DNA from: JAVVRI01 sp036654795
GTDB lineage: Bacteria > Bacteroidota > Bacteroidia > Bacteroidales > Tannerellaceae
NCBI GenBank assembly: GCA_036654795.1
Contig: JAVVRI010000015.1
Span: 1-23,633, forward strand
Direction of reading: 5' to 3'
Length of the DNA: 23,633 bases
Of the stretch, positions 1-7,089 are shown piece by piece. The notes beneath the pieces were generated by a model. It worked only from the letters and a program-made list of their open reading frames with translations, had not been told where the DNA came from and searched no databases. A program made the position numbers and the translations under genes. Positions within the stretch are counted from its first letter, which is position 1. Every line of letters begins with the position of its first letter.

Positions 1-13
1 CGATGGTTTGAAT

Positions 14-49
14 AAGGAGGTGCTCGTGAAAGCACCTCCTTGTTTCACG
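14..49. terminator. Strong intergenic hairpin, possible terminator of an upstream gene
   Basis: Bases 14-24 (AAGGAGGTGCT) pair perfectly with 31-41 (AGCACCTCCTT) around a 6-base loop, an 11-bp stem. A second, mutually exclusive stem is possible: CGTGAAA at 25-31 with TTTCACG at 43-49. There is no clean T-run on either side, so the intrinsic terminator assignment is an inference from position, beyond the 3' end of the DJ-1 gene and at the window edge. The rest of 50-180 is AT-rich with a weak 6-bp stem (TTCGGA 99-104 with TCCGAA 116-121) and no gene that I can see. Confidence 0.45.
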
Positions 50-180
50 TTTCACAGTAACATGCAGTCCGTTACGATGTTATATCTGTGAAAGGAGATT
101 CGGATATTTCTATTTTCCGAAACTTGAGTCATTTTTGTTTTCTTCTACCCGATTCTGTTGTCAAAGGATCAAAAAATGGG

Positions 181-726
181 CTAGACCAGCATGGCGCCGG
201 CAACCTCTTCTACAATCATTTCACCTTTGAGGGCTTGCAATATGGATAATCCGAATTTGAACACATAGCCCGGCCCTTTGGCCGTTATGATGTTCCCATC
301 CACCACCACGCCGCAATCCACCGGGGTCGCTCCGATCATGGTTGGCTCGAAGTTGGGGAAGCAAGTAGCCTTTCTCCCTTTCAACAATCCGAGTCCGCCC
401 AACACCATCGGGCCTGCACAAATGGCGGCGAGGATTTTGTCTTCTCTGTACTTTTGTAGGATCAGTTCTTTGAGCGGTGTATGGTCGTTTAGGTGATTGC
501 TGCCCGGTATGCCGCCAGGAAGGATTAGCGCGTCCGCCTGGCTAAAGTCCGCTTCTTCGAAAAGACAGTCGGCGATGGCAGATATATTATGCGTACCCAT
601 TACCACACGTTCGCCGGTAATGGAGACGATGTTTACACGTATTCCTCCGCGGCGTAAGATGTCCGTGGTACCCAAGGCTTCAATTTCCTCGAAGCCGGTT
701 GCTAAAAATAGAAATGCTTCTTTCAT
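181..726 (-). CDS. DJ-1/PfpI (ThiJ) family protein
   Basis: A 181-residue single-domain protein of the DJ-1/PfpI superfamily, the usual length for the YajL/DJ-1 branch. The nucleophile-elbow cysteine is Cys103 in AAICAGP, and the acidic partner is in GFEEIEA (about Glu16, matching DJ-1 Glu18). LPGGIPG at 69-75 and the GPG at 151-153 are also typical. Family members are cytosolic stress proteins variously described as chaperones, glyoxalases or deglycases; the sequence does not decide which. It lies 48 nt downstream of the histidine kinase on the same strand, so the two may share a transcript. No recognisable promoter box sits in the gap. The start ATG at 726 matches the normal family N-terminus (a beta strand running straight into GFEE). 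The family call is secure; the activity is open. Confidence 0.9.
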   Translation of the reverse strand: MKEAFLFLATGFEEIEALGTTDILRRGGIRVNIVSITGERVVMGTHNISAIADCLFEEADFSQADALILPGGIPGSNHLNDHTPLKELILQKYREDKILAAICAGPMVLGGLGLLKGRKATCFPNFEPTMIGATPVDCGVVVDGNIITAKGPGYVFKFGLSILQALKGEMIVEEVAGAMLV

Positions 727-774
727 GTTGTTTCTGTTATTAATTGTTGTTTGTATAATGTTCGTTAGAATGTT

Positions 775-2037
775 TTAGTTCGAAGAGGCCGACGGGTTAG
801 GGGCGATGACCTTCTCCATTGCCGTCTTTTTGCGCAGAGGAACACTCGGCCGGCTCAATGGTAAAGTGAACCAGAAGGTAGAGCCCTTTCCTAATTCGGA
901 AACGACGCCCATTTCTCCCCCTAGCTGATCTATTATCATTTTACTAATCGGCAGTCCCAGCCCGGTGCCCTGCCGGAAGCTGTTGAGCTTGACGAAGCGA
1001 TCGAAGATCTCTCCGAGCTTCTCAGGGGAGATGCCGATGCCCGTATCGGCAATGGAGATACGCACGAACGCATCCTCCACTACGTAGGTCATCCGGATGA
1101 ATCCCTCTGAGGTGCATTTGATGGCGTTCGATAGTAGATTGAATAGTATCTGTCTCACCCTAAGACCGTCCGTCGTGATGTGTACCGAAGGTAGGCTCTC
1201 CACCGGATAGATAAGCTTCACGTTGGAGGCTGTTTTTTGCGCTTCCGTTTCGTAAATGGATTGGCAGATATCTTTTACGTCTACCACGCTCGCATAATAG
1301 CTTAGTGTACCTGATTCTATTTTGGAAAAATCCAGTATGTCGTTAATCAATTGTAGCAACAGGTCGCTGTTCTTGTTGATGATAGAGGTGTATTCTTTCC
1401 ATTCCCGTTTATTTTTTGTTTCCGCAAGTAGCGCTGAAAAGCCGACAATGGCGTTTAGTGGCGTACGTATTTCGTGGCTCATGTTGGCGATGAAGGTATC
1501 CTTCATCTTCTCTTCCTCTTGCGCTTTGATCAGGTCGAGTTCGATCTTCCGTTGCTTGGTGATGTCTGTCAGCATGATCAGTAGGAGGGGCGAGGCGCCT
1601 GGGTCTGGGTTTTTGATCAGTAGGCGCATCATGTTGACTATGCTTACTTCTCCGTTGGGTTTCTCGTACTCCACCGCCAAGCGGTCGGTGCGCCCTTTTT
1701 TGATGGTGGAATAGTCTTCTGTACGGATTTCGTGCGCACGGCGAGGGTCGGCAGAGATGTCGAAGTCCGTTTTGCCAATAACGTCCTTGGCCTTTAGCCC
1801 TGTGAAGTTCTCGGCCGCTTGGTTGAAGTATATATAGGTAAAGCCGTTGAATATCTCCTTTACGGAGATGGCTACAAAAATGTTTGACAGGATTGTGTCC
1901 ATCAGGATATTCAGAAAATTGATCTTACGCTCGTTGCGTAATTGCTCGTCTTGCTGTGTTTGGTGACATGTATTAGCCTCTAGCTCCTTGATTTTATCAA
2001 TGAGCTCAGCTTTGGTGTAATTTTCGTAGTTGTCCAT
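775..2037 (-). CDS. Soluble PAS-domain sensor histidine kinase
   Basis: A 420-residue kinase with no membrane segment and no signal peptide, so it probably senses a cytoplasmic or diffusible signal. A short charged N-terminal helix (1-40) is followed by a PAS domain (about 45-160, with FNQAAENFTG and DITKQRK at its end). The HisKA dimerisation helix carries the phospho-acceptor His188 in NMSHEIRTPLN. The HATPase domain has the N box (NLLSNAIK, 300-307), G1 (DTGIGIS, 331-337) and G2 (GTGLGLPIS, 357-365). It ends shortly after the ATPase domain, so it is not a hybrid kinase: there is no receiver domain, and no response regulator is adjacent. The C-terminal 25 residues are polar and probably disordered. 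It starts 33 nt after a possible small ORF. No clear Shine-Dalgarno precedes the ATG, as is common in Bacteroides. The partner regulator cannot be inferred from here. Confidence 0.93.
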   Translation of the reverse strand: MDNYENYTKAELIDKIKELEANTCHQTQQDEQLRNERKINFLNILMDTILSNIFVAISVKEIFNGFTYIYFNQAAENFTGLKAKDVIGKTDFDISADPRRAHEIRTEDYSTIKKGRTDRLAVEYEKPNGEVSIVNMMRLLIKNPDPGASPLLLIMLTDITKQRKIELDLIKAQEEEKMKDTFIANMSHEIRTPLNAIVGFSALLAETKNKREWKEYTSIINKNSDLLLQLINDILDFSKIESGTLSYYASVVDVKDICQSIYETEAQKTASNVKLIYPVESLPSVHITTDGLRVRQILFNLLSNAIKCTSEGFIRMTYVVEDAFVRISIADTGIGISPEKLGEIFDRFVKLNSFRQGTGLGLPISKMIIDQLGGEMGVVSELGKGSTFWFTLPLSRPSVPLRKKTAMEKVIAPNPSASSN

Positions 2038-2070
2038 GTTGCAAGTGTTGTTAATGCGGGTTGTTGTTCA

Positions 2071-2178
2071 TTATTCAATGACATAATCCTGATTGTCCGC
2101 CGTCTCGCGATTCAGTTCGTACTTACGGCTGATAGGGGTAATCAACCCTGATCCGGCAAAGGTGTCTAAAATTTTCAT
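2071..2178 (-). CDS. Possible 35-residue small protein or remnant of a larger gene
   Basis: An ATG at 2178 is preceded by a good Shine-Dalgarno (AAAGGAG, 10 nt upstream) and opens a 35-codon frame beginning MKILDTFAGSGLITP, ending 33 nt before the kinase start. The same frame stays open upstream without an ATG to 2343, 90 codons in all, and the translation (for example FATNAQPIGKRA, ETVIVKRNKF, LQLKGEIEN) looks protein-like rather than random. A separate 24-codon ATG frame at 2319-2393 (MAKISLSDYKDIFF) lies just before it in another frame. It could be a small protein, a leader peptide for the kinase, or the tail of a frameshifted gene. I do not recognise a family. Confidence is low because length and homology cannot be tested here. 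Confidence 0.33.
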   Translation of the reverse strand: MKILDTFAGSGLITPISRKYELNRETADNQDYVIE

Positions 2179-2299
2179 ATTCTCAATTTCTCCTTTTAGT
2201 TGCAAAATGAATTTGTTTCTCTTTACAATAACAGTTTCTTGGGACAAAATAGCTGTGTCGTCCGTAACAGCTCGTTTGCCGATTGGCTGTGCGTTAGTT

Positions 2300-2308
2300 G
2301 CAAATGTA
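2300..2308 (-). promoter_or_regulatory. Bacteroidetes -7 box (TACATTTGC) upstream of small ORF and kinase
   Basis: The minus strand reads TACATTTGC, a full match to the TAnnTTTG -7 element of the Bacteroidetes primary sigma factor. No good TTTG element is seen 19-20 bases upstream. Transcription would start at about 2295, giving a leader of about 115 nt to the 2178 ATG and about 260 nt to the kinase. If it is used, the open frame upstream of 2178 cannot all be translated from this transcript. Confidence 0.4.
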
Positions 2309-2359
2309 ATTGATCCTCTTAAATTATGGAAGTAAACAGACGACTATATATAAAAAAAA

Positions 2360-2368
2360 TATCTTTGT
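2360..2368 (+). promoter_or_regulatory. Plus-strand -7-like box (TATCTTTGT) in the intergenic region
   Basis: TATCTTTGT matches TAnnTTTG on the plus strand, but no TTTG element lies at the expected distance upstream and no plus-strand gene follows. If functional it would drive an RNA of roughly 120 nt ending at the hairpin at 2463-2497. On that strand the hairpin is a 15-bp stem with one G-U pair but lacks a T-run. A chance match is possible. Confidence 0.25.
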
Positions 2369-2456
2369 AGTCGGACAAACTGATCTTTGCCATCGCGCCT
2401 TTCCGTAGCCTTGGGCGCACTGGATGTACCTTTGGCGGCGCGACGCTCGTTTATAT

Positions 2457-2497
2457 AAAAAACGCGGGGGTTGCTACCAAAAGTAGCAATCCCCGCG
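2457..2497 (-). terminator. Intrinsic terminator of the beta-mannosidase gene
   Basis: A 15-bp stem is formed by 2463-2477 and 2483-2497 with a 5-base loop, interrupted by one A-C mismatch on the minus strand. It is followed directly on the minus strand by six T residues (complement of 2457-2462). It lies 28 nt beyond the mannosidase stop codon. GC-rich stem, short loop and immediate T-run make this a textbook rho-independent terminator. It separates the mannosidase from the kinase transcript. Confidence 0.88.
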
Positions 2498-2525
2498 CTC
2501 CGTTTATTGTCAATTGTCTATTCTG

Positions 2526-5132
2526 TTAATAAGCATCACTGATGCTTTCAGTGCGGAGCTGGCTGTCGAAGGTAGCCTTGTCGAGCGGGGTAGTTACGTG
2601 GATTGTAACAGGTACGCCGGGCAGCAGGTCGAAATAATTGTCTGAAAAGAAGTTTTCGATGCCATTGATACTCAGGAAGACACCGCGGGCGAAGACGTCG
2701 CTCGTCACCGTCACATCGAAGCCATCGCCTTGGGCTACGGAGTTGGTGCGGATGTTGGCCTTCGGGAAGTCGATATCCTTATACCGGCTGAAGAAGTAGT
2801 TGTTAGTTACTACTTCACTACCGTTCTTCTCCGTAAAGCGGGCGTTTACCACGACTTCTTGTTTGCTTCGTCCACTCAGCAGGCTGGCGGTGGGGGCGGC
2901 GAATTGCATCCGGCTGGCGTTAGCTGGCAGCGTGATGCTCATTGTCTTTTCAAACAACACCTGACCGCGGAGATCCATCACGCGAACATCAAGTATACCT
3001 TTCACGGCTTTCAGACGGTCGGAAACAATATAAACTTCCAGCCGGTCATCTTTCGCAATGGGCGAGACGAGGATGTCGCCAAAGGCTTTCTTCGAGAAGT
3101 AATGTTGTGCCTTCCAGCGTCCGTAGTAGTCGCGGCTAGACCAAGAAGCGACCGGCCAGCAGTCGTTATGCTGCCAGAAGAGGGTGCCCATGCAGTATGG
3201 CATGTCGCGACGATGCGCTTCGATGGCGGTTTTGATGGCATCTCCTTGCAGTAACTGACCCATGTAGAGGAGGTTCTGGAAGTCTTTCGGCTTGCGGTAT
3301 TCGTTGAGGAGGTACCATTCAATCAGCCCGTTGGCGTGGCTTCCCCCACGTTGGTGCGCCATCATGACGTCGGAGTAGATGTTATGGTCGCGCTCCTCGG
3401 GAGCATATCGGAGCACTGATTGATACTCCGGGAAGGATTGGAACCCGTATTCGGAGAAGAAGCGGGCGCGGATATTGTTATAGTTTGCGATGGAGTCCTT
3501 GGCATGCCATACGCCCCAATAGTGTGCGTCGCCGTTGGGGTTCCAAAGTGTTTCGCCGCTCTCGCACTTAGCGTCCGGATTGCCTCCGTAGGGAGAGGAA
3601 GGGAGGTAAAAGGCGGTGGGATCGTAGGCTTTGACCACTTCGGGCAGGACGCCGTGGAAGATGGCTTTGTAGTCTCGGCGCAGCTCGTCCAGCACGCCTA
3701 GCTTCTCGTACTTCTTCATCCATCCCCAGTTGAACCATGCGGTGTGGATCTCATTATTCCCACACCAGATGGCGATACAGGGGTGGTTGCGGAGGCGTAC
3801 AACGTTGTCTATAGCCTCCTCGCGGATGCTTTTGAGTATAGCTTCGCCAGCCGGATAGGTGCTACAGGCAAACATGAAGTCTTGCCACACCAAGATGCCA
3901 TGCTCATCGCATAGGTCGTAGAAGAGGTCGTTTTCGTAGATGCCGCCGCCCCAGACGCGGAGCATGTTCATGTTGACGGCTACGGCATCGAGGATGGTCT
4001 TTTTATATTTTTCAGGGGTGACGCGGGGCAGGAAGTTGTCTTGCGGGATGTAGTTGGCACCTTTGGCAAAGACCTTGACGCCGTTCAGCTCGAAGTAGAA
4101 ACTATGTCCGTCGGCATCCTTCTCGTTGACTACGCGGAGGCTGCGAAGACCCAGCTTGGTGGTCTCGGTGTCGGCTGTTTGTCCGTCCATCGTGAGGGTG
4201 GCGGTGAAGGGGTAAAGGTAGGCTTCGCCCAGTCCTGCCGTCCACCACAGTTTGGGGTTAAGGACGGTGAGGTTGGTCTCTATCAGGTTTGTGCCCTTTT
4301 GTACGTGGGCTTTGGCCGTCCAGCTTTCCTTCACGCCTAGGGCGCTGATGGTGAGGGTGGCATCACCGTCTTTATCGGCAATAACCTCTACGCGTGCTTT
4401 GATGTCGGCACGTTTTGCAGTTACCTTTTCCTGAATGTATTGCACGTTTTCAATGCGTGCGTCGTTCCATCCGATGAGGCTGACGGGACGCCAGATTCCG
4501 CTGGTGACGAGTCTTGGACCCCAGTCCCAGCCGTAGTGGTAACCGGCTTTGCGGGCAACGATGCTCAGCTTTTTGTCTAGCAGACCGCCGTTCTCTGATT
4601 GGTCGTTCCCGGCCTCAACGGGATAGGGGATGGCGTTAAACTTCGGCAGGTCTACTTTGATGGGCGAGTGGAAGTAGACGCGGAGCTCGTTGCCATCCTT
4701 TCGGATCAGTCCTTTGATGTTGACCGTCCATTCGCGGAACATGTTGTCTGCACGGATAACGCAGGAGTCGTTTACATAGACGTCGGCATAGGTGTCGAGA
4801 CCTTTAAAATCAAGTTCAATATTGTCTTTGTTCAGGATGTCGGGGGAAATGTTGAGGGCCGTCTTATACTCCCAATCCTCTTTGTCTACCCATTGTACGC
4901 CACGTTCATTGAGGCGGAAGAAGGGGTCTTCGATGATGCCGTTCGCGATGAGGTCGGTGTGTACCACGCCGGGTACTTGGGCGGGATACCAGTTGTTGCC
5001 GCGTACCTGCTTAAAGGTCCAACCCTTGTCCAGTTGCTGCTGCACGACGCTTTGTGCTGCCACCACGTCGCTGCCTGCCGTGAGTAAAGTCATGGCGAGC
5101 GCGACGGAGGATACTGCATTTTTGTAAGTCAT
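2526..5132 (-). CDS. Secreted beta-mannosidase, glycoside hydrolase family 2
   Basis: An 868-residue GH2 enzyme that removes beta-linked mannose from the non-reducing ends of manno-oligosaccharides or N-glycan cores. Residues 1-26 form a Sec signal peptide (hydrophobic core, then VVAA before Gln27) with no lipobox, so it is probably periplasmic. The sugar-binding jelly roll (about 28-220) contains GWDWGP (201-206). An immunoglobulin-like domain (about 225-335) and the TIM barrel (about 340-690) follow. The acid/base is Glu461 in WCGNNE and the nucleophile is Glu561 in FFSEYGFQS, close to the positions known for the Bacteroides thetaiotaomicron enzyme Man2A (462 and 555). C-terminal beta domains complete the protein. 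It starts 40 nt after the acyl-CoA ligase stop, with its own -7 box and terminator. No SusC/SusD partner is in the window, so it is not in a visible polysaccharide utilisation locus. Confidence 0.94.
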   Translation of the reverse strand: MTYKNAVSSVALAMTLLTAGSDVVAAQSVVQQQLDKGWTFKQVRGNNWYPAQVPGVVHTDLIANGIIEDPFFRLNERGVQWVDKEDWEYKTALNISPDILNKDNIELDFKGLDTYADVYVNDSCVIRADNMFREWTVNIKGLIRKDGNELRVYFHSPIKVDLPKFNAIPYPVEAGNDQSENGGLLDKKLSIVARKAGYHYGWDWGPRLVTSGIWRPVSLIGWNDARIENVQYIQEKVTAKRADIKARVEVIADKDGDATLTISALGVKESWTAKAHVQKGTNLIETNLTVLNPKLWWTAGLGEAYLYPFTATLTMDGQTADTETTKLGLRSLRVVNEKDADGHSFYFELNGVKVFAKGANYIPQDNFLPRVTPEKYKKTILDAVAVNMNMLRVWGGGIYENDLFYDLCDEHGILVWQDFMFACSTYPAGEAILKSIREEAIDNVVRLRNHPCIAIWCGNNEIHTAWFNWGWMKKYEKLGVLDELRRDYKAIFHGVLPEVVKAYDPTAFYLPSSPYGGNPDAKCESGETLWNPNGDAHYWGVWHAKDSIANYNNIRARFFSEYGFQSFPEYQSVLRYAPEERDHNIYSDVMMAHQRGGSHANGLIEWYLLNEYRKPKDFQNLLYMGQLLQGDAIKTAIEAHRRDMPYCMGTLFWQHNDCWPVASWSSRDYYGRWKAQHYFSKKAFGDILVSPIAKDDRLEVYIVSDRLKAVKGILDVRVMDLRGQVLFEKTMSITLPANASRMQFAAPTASLLSGRSKQEVVVNARFTEKNGSEVVTNNYFFSRYKDIDFPKANIRTNSVAQGDGFDVTVTSDVFARGVFLSINGIENFFSDNYFDLLPGVPVTIHVTTPLDKATFDSQLRTESISDAY

Positions 5133-5172
5133 AATTGTAATGGTGTTATGTAAGTTGATTGATATTGCGATT

Positions 5173-7083
5173 CTATTGTTTCTGGTGCAAAGATATCATA
5201 TTATCCGGATTGATGGGATTCTTTCCTTCCGCTGTGTAAAGTTGGGCAATGCGGTAGGCGTAAGCCTTCTCTACCTTTCCGCGGACGATCTTCATAGTGC
5301 TGTTCACCATCCCGTTTTGTTCGGTAAAGGGTGGCAACAGGACGAAGGTGGTCGGTAGCCAACGATCGGGGAAGAGGGCGGCCAAGTCGCCCCCTTTACG
5401 GAAACGTGCCAGTTGACTGCCGATGATGCGGATGGCTTCTTGCTTACCCTCGTCGGTTGTTAGGCTGAGGTGGCGTGTGGCCAGTAGCTTCTTTAGTTGC
5501 TCTTTGTTGGGGACGATGAGGGCGACGGTGTAAGGGCTCTGGTTGTTGTATAGCAAGAGCTGGTCGATGCAAGAGGAATGCTCCACGAGCGCCTCCTCTA
5601 TGCCTTCGGGGCTGTATTTTTCTCCGTCGCTGCCGATGAGCAGACTCTTGAATCGTCCAAGGACGTAGAGGAGACCGTCTGTTCCCATATAGCCCATGTC
5701 TCCGGTGTAAAGCCAGCCGTCCTTGATGGTTTCGGCGGTACTGGTGGTGTTTTTCCAATAGCCGGCCATTACGTTTTCGCCGCGTACGACGATTTCGCCC
5801 TTCTGTCCCAGAGGCAATTCCTGTCCGTCGAGGTCGCATATCTTCAGGTCAAGGGGCTTGATTAGCATGCCGCTGCTACCGAATGTGTGGCGCGTGGGCC
5901 CGTTGGTGGAGATGATGGGTGTGGCTTCACTTAGTCCGTATCCTTGGAACATCGGGATGCCGATGGCGTAGTAGAACTTCTGCAGGTCTTTGTCGAGCAG
6001 CGCCCCGCCACCGATAAAGAACTTCATGGAGCCGCCAAAGTTCATCCTCACCTTACTGAAGAGGATGCGGTCGAAGAGCGAGACGAGCGGCCGAAGCAGC
6101 ACGCGCGCTCCGCGTCCTTTCTCGTCGCTACTATTGCCGTTGTAGGCGTAGGCGGTTTTGAGGGCGAAGCGGAAGAGGCGCATGGCGGTCTTTCCTTGTG
6201 CTTGCACGCCCTGTTCGATGCTTTTCTTGAAGTTCTTTGCCAATGCGGGCACGCTCAGGATGAGGTGGGGCTTGAACTCTTTGATGTTGATCGGAATGTT
6301 TTTGAGGCTTTCGATGCCTGTACGCCCAGCCTGTACGGTGGCCACGGAGGCACCTTTGTGCATAAAGATGAAGAATCCCACCACGTGGGCGAAACAGTGG
6401 TCGAGCGGTAGTATTACCAGCGTGCGCCAGTTGTCGTCGATGTCTACCAAGCTTAGTGCTTGCTCCACGTTGGCGGTGTAGTTACGGTGGGTCAGGATGA
6501 CTCCTTTCGGATCGGCTGTCGTGCCGGATGTGTAGGTGATGGTGGCGTAGTCGTTGTTTTGTACGGACTGTCCAACGGCCAGAAACTCCTCCATCGGGTG
6601 GCTCTCCAGCCAAGCGCATCCTTTTCGGAGCACTTCGGATAGTGAAACTTCACGCTCGTTGTAGCTGATTTGTTCGTCGAAGACGATGACCTGTATGACG
6701 AGGGGCAGCTTGTCCATTAGGCTGCGTATTTTCTTCAGTTGGTTACCGGATACTAGGATGTATTTTACGTCGGCGTGTTTGAGGCGGAAGAGCAGGTCGC
6801 TCGTTTCCTCTAGCTTGATGGAGAGGGGAACGTTGATGGCTCCGGCATAGAACATGGCGAGTTCGCCAATGATCCATGTGTTGCGCCCTTCGCTGAGCAG
6901 CGCCATGTTGTCGCCCTTCTTTACTCCTGTGGCCATGAGACCTGCGGCTAGGGTGTAGACTTGTTCTTTTACCTCCTTGTAGGTGGTGGGGAGGAACTTG
7001 TCCGTCTTCTTCTCCCACAAGAAAGGGTTGTTGGGGAACTGTTTTACAGCTCCTTCAAATAGATCAACGATTGTATTCTTCAT
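5173..7083 (-). CDS. Long-chain fatty acid-CoA ligase (AMP-binding enzyme)
   Basis: A 636-residue ANL-superfamily enzyme that activates a fatty acid to acyl-AMP and transfers it to CoA, feeding phospholipid or lipid A synthesis, or degradation. The phosphate-binding loop YTSGTTADPKGV is at 184-195, the A5 motif GYGLSEATP at 381-389, YTGDMG at 459-464, the hinge region GRFKSLLIGSDGEKYSP at 476-492, and the C-terminal catalytic lysine is probably Lys598 in VNSTMKIVR. There is no signal peptide or membrane helix, so it is cytosolic or peripheral. It starts 6 nt after the mfd stop codon, implying one transcript with mfd. The two functions are unrelated, so this looks like transcriptional convenience. 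The length fits the FadD15-like/AMP-forming class. The exact acyl chain preference cannot be read from sequence. Confidence 0.93.
   Translation of the reverse strand: MKNTIVDLFEGAVKQFPNNPFLWEKKTDKFLPTTYKEVKEQVYTLAAGLMATGVKKGDNMALLSEGRNTWIIGELAMFYAGAINVPLSIKLEETSDLLFRLKHADVKYILVSGNQLKKIRSLMDKLPLVIQVIVFDEQISYNEREVSLSEVLRKGCAWLESHPMEEFLAVGQSVQNNDYATITYTSGTTADPKGVILTHRNYTANVEQALSLVDIDDNWRTLVILPLDHCFAHVVGFFIFMHKGASVATVQAGRTGIESLKNIPINIKEFKPHLILSVPALAKNFKKSIEQGVQAQGKTAMRLFRFALKTAYAYNGNSSDEKGRGARVLLRPLVSLFDRILFSKVRMNFGGSMKFFIGGGALLDKDLQKFYYAIGIPMFQGYGLSEATPIISTNGPTRHTFGSSGMLIKPLDLKICDLDGQELPLGQKGEIVVRGENVMAGYWKNTTSTAETIKDGWLYTGDMGYMGTDGLLYVLGRFKSLLIGSDGEKYSPEGIEEALVEHSSCIDQLLLYNNQSPYTVALIVPNKEQLKKLLATRHLSLTTDEGKQEAIRIIGSQLARFRKGGDLAALFPDRWLPTTFVLLPPFTEQNGMVNSTMKIVRGKVEKAYAYRIAQLYTAEGKNPINPDNMISLHQKQ
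5187..5195 (-). promoter_or_regulatory. -7 box (TATCTTTGC) for the beta-mannosidase gene
   Basis: The minus strand reads TATCTTTGC, a perfect TAnnTTTGC element, inside the last codons of the acyl-CoA ligase. The implied start near 5182 gives a leader of about 50 nt to the mannosidase ATG. The -33 element is weak. It suggests independent expression of the mannosidase. Confidence 0.5.
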
Positions 7084-7089
7084 ATTTGT

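Larger units (their letters stand above)
2038..2525. other. 488-bp intergenic region between kinase and beta-mannosidase
   Basis: No full-length gene is visible here. From the kinase side it holds the small ORF or remnant (2071-2343), two promoter-like -7 boxes (minus strand 2300-2308, plus strand 2360-2368), a GC-rich segment (2391-2445) and the mannosidase terminator (2457-2497). In the GC-rich segment CATCGCGCC (2391-2399) can pair with GGCGCGACG with one mismatch, so a structured RNA on the plus strand ending at the terminator hairpin is conceivable. Nothing in it is recognised as a known RNA family. Confidence 0.5.

Noticed and set aside
4599..5087. 162-codon plus-strand open frame inside the beta-mannosidase gene
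   Set aside because: It lies entirely opposite the signal peptide and jelly-roll part of a clear GH2 enzyme and has no recognisable motif; it is a shadow of the GC-rich coding strand.
2526..5132. Polysaccharide utilisation locus around the beta-mannosidase
   Set aside because: No SusC/SusD-like pair, sulfatase, other hydrolase or hybrid two-component regulator lies next to it; the nearby kinase lacks the periplasmic sensor and DNA-binding domain of such regulators.
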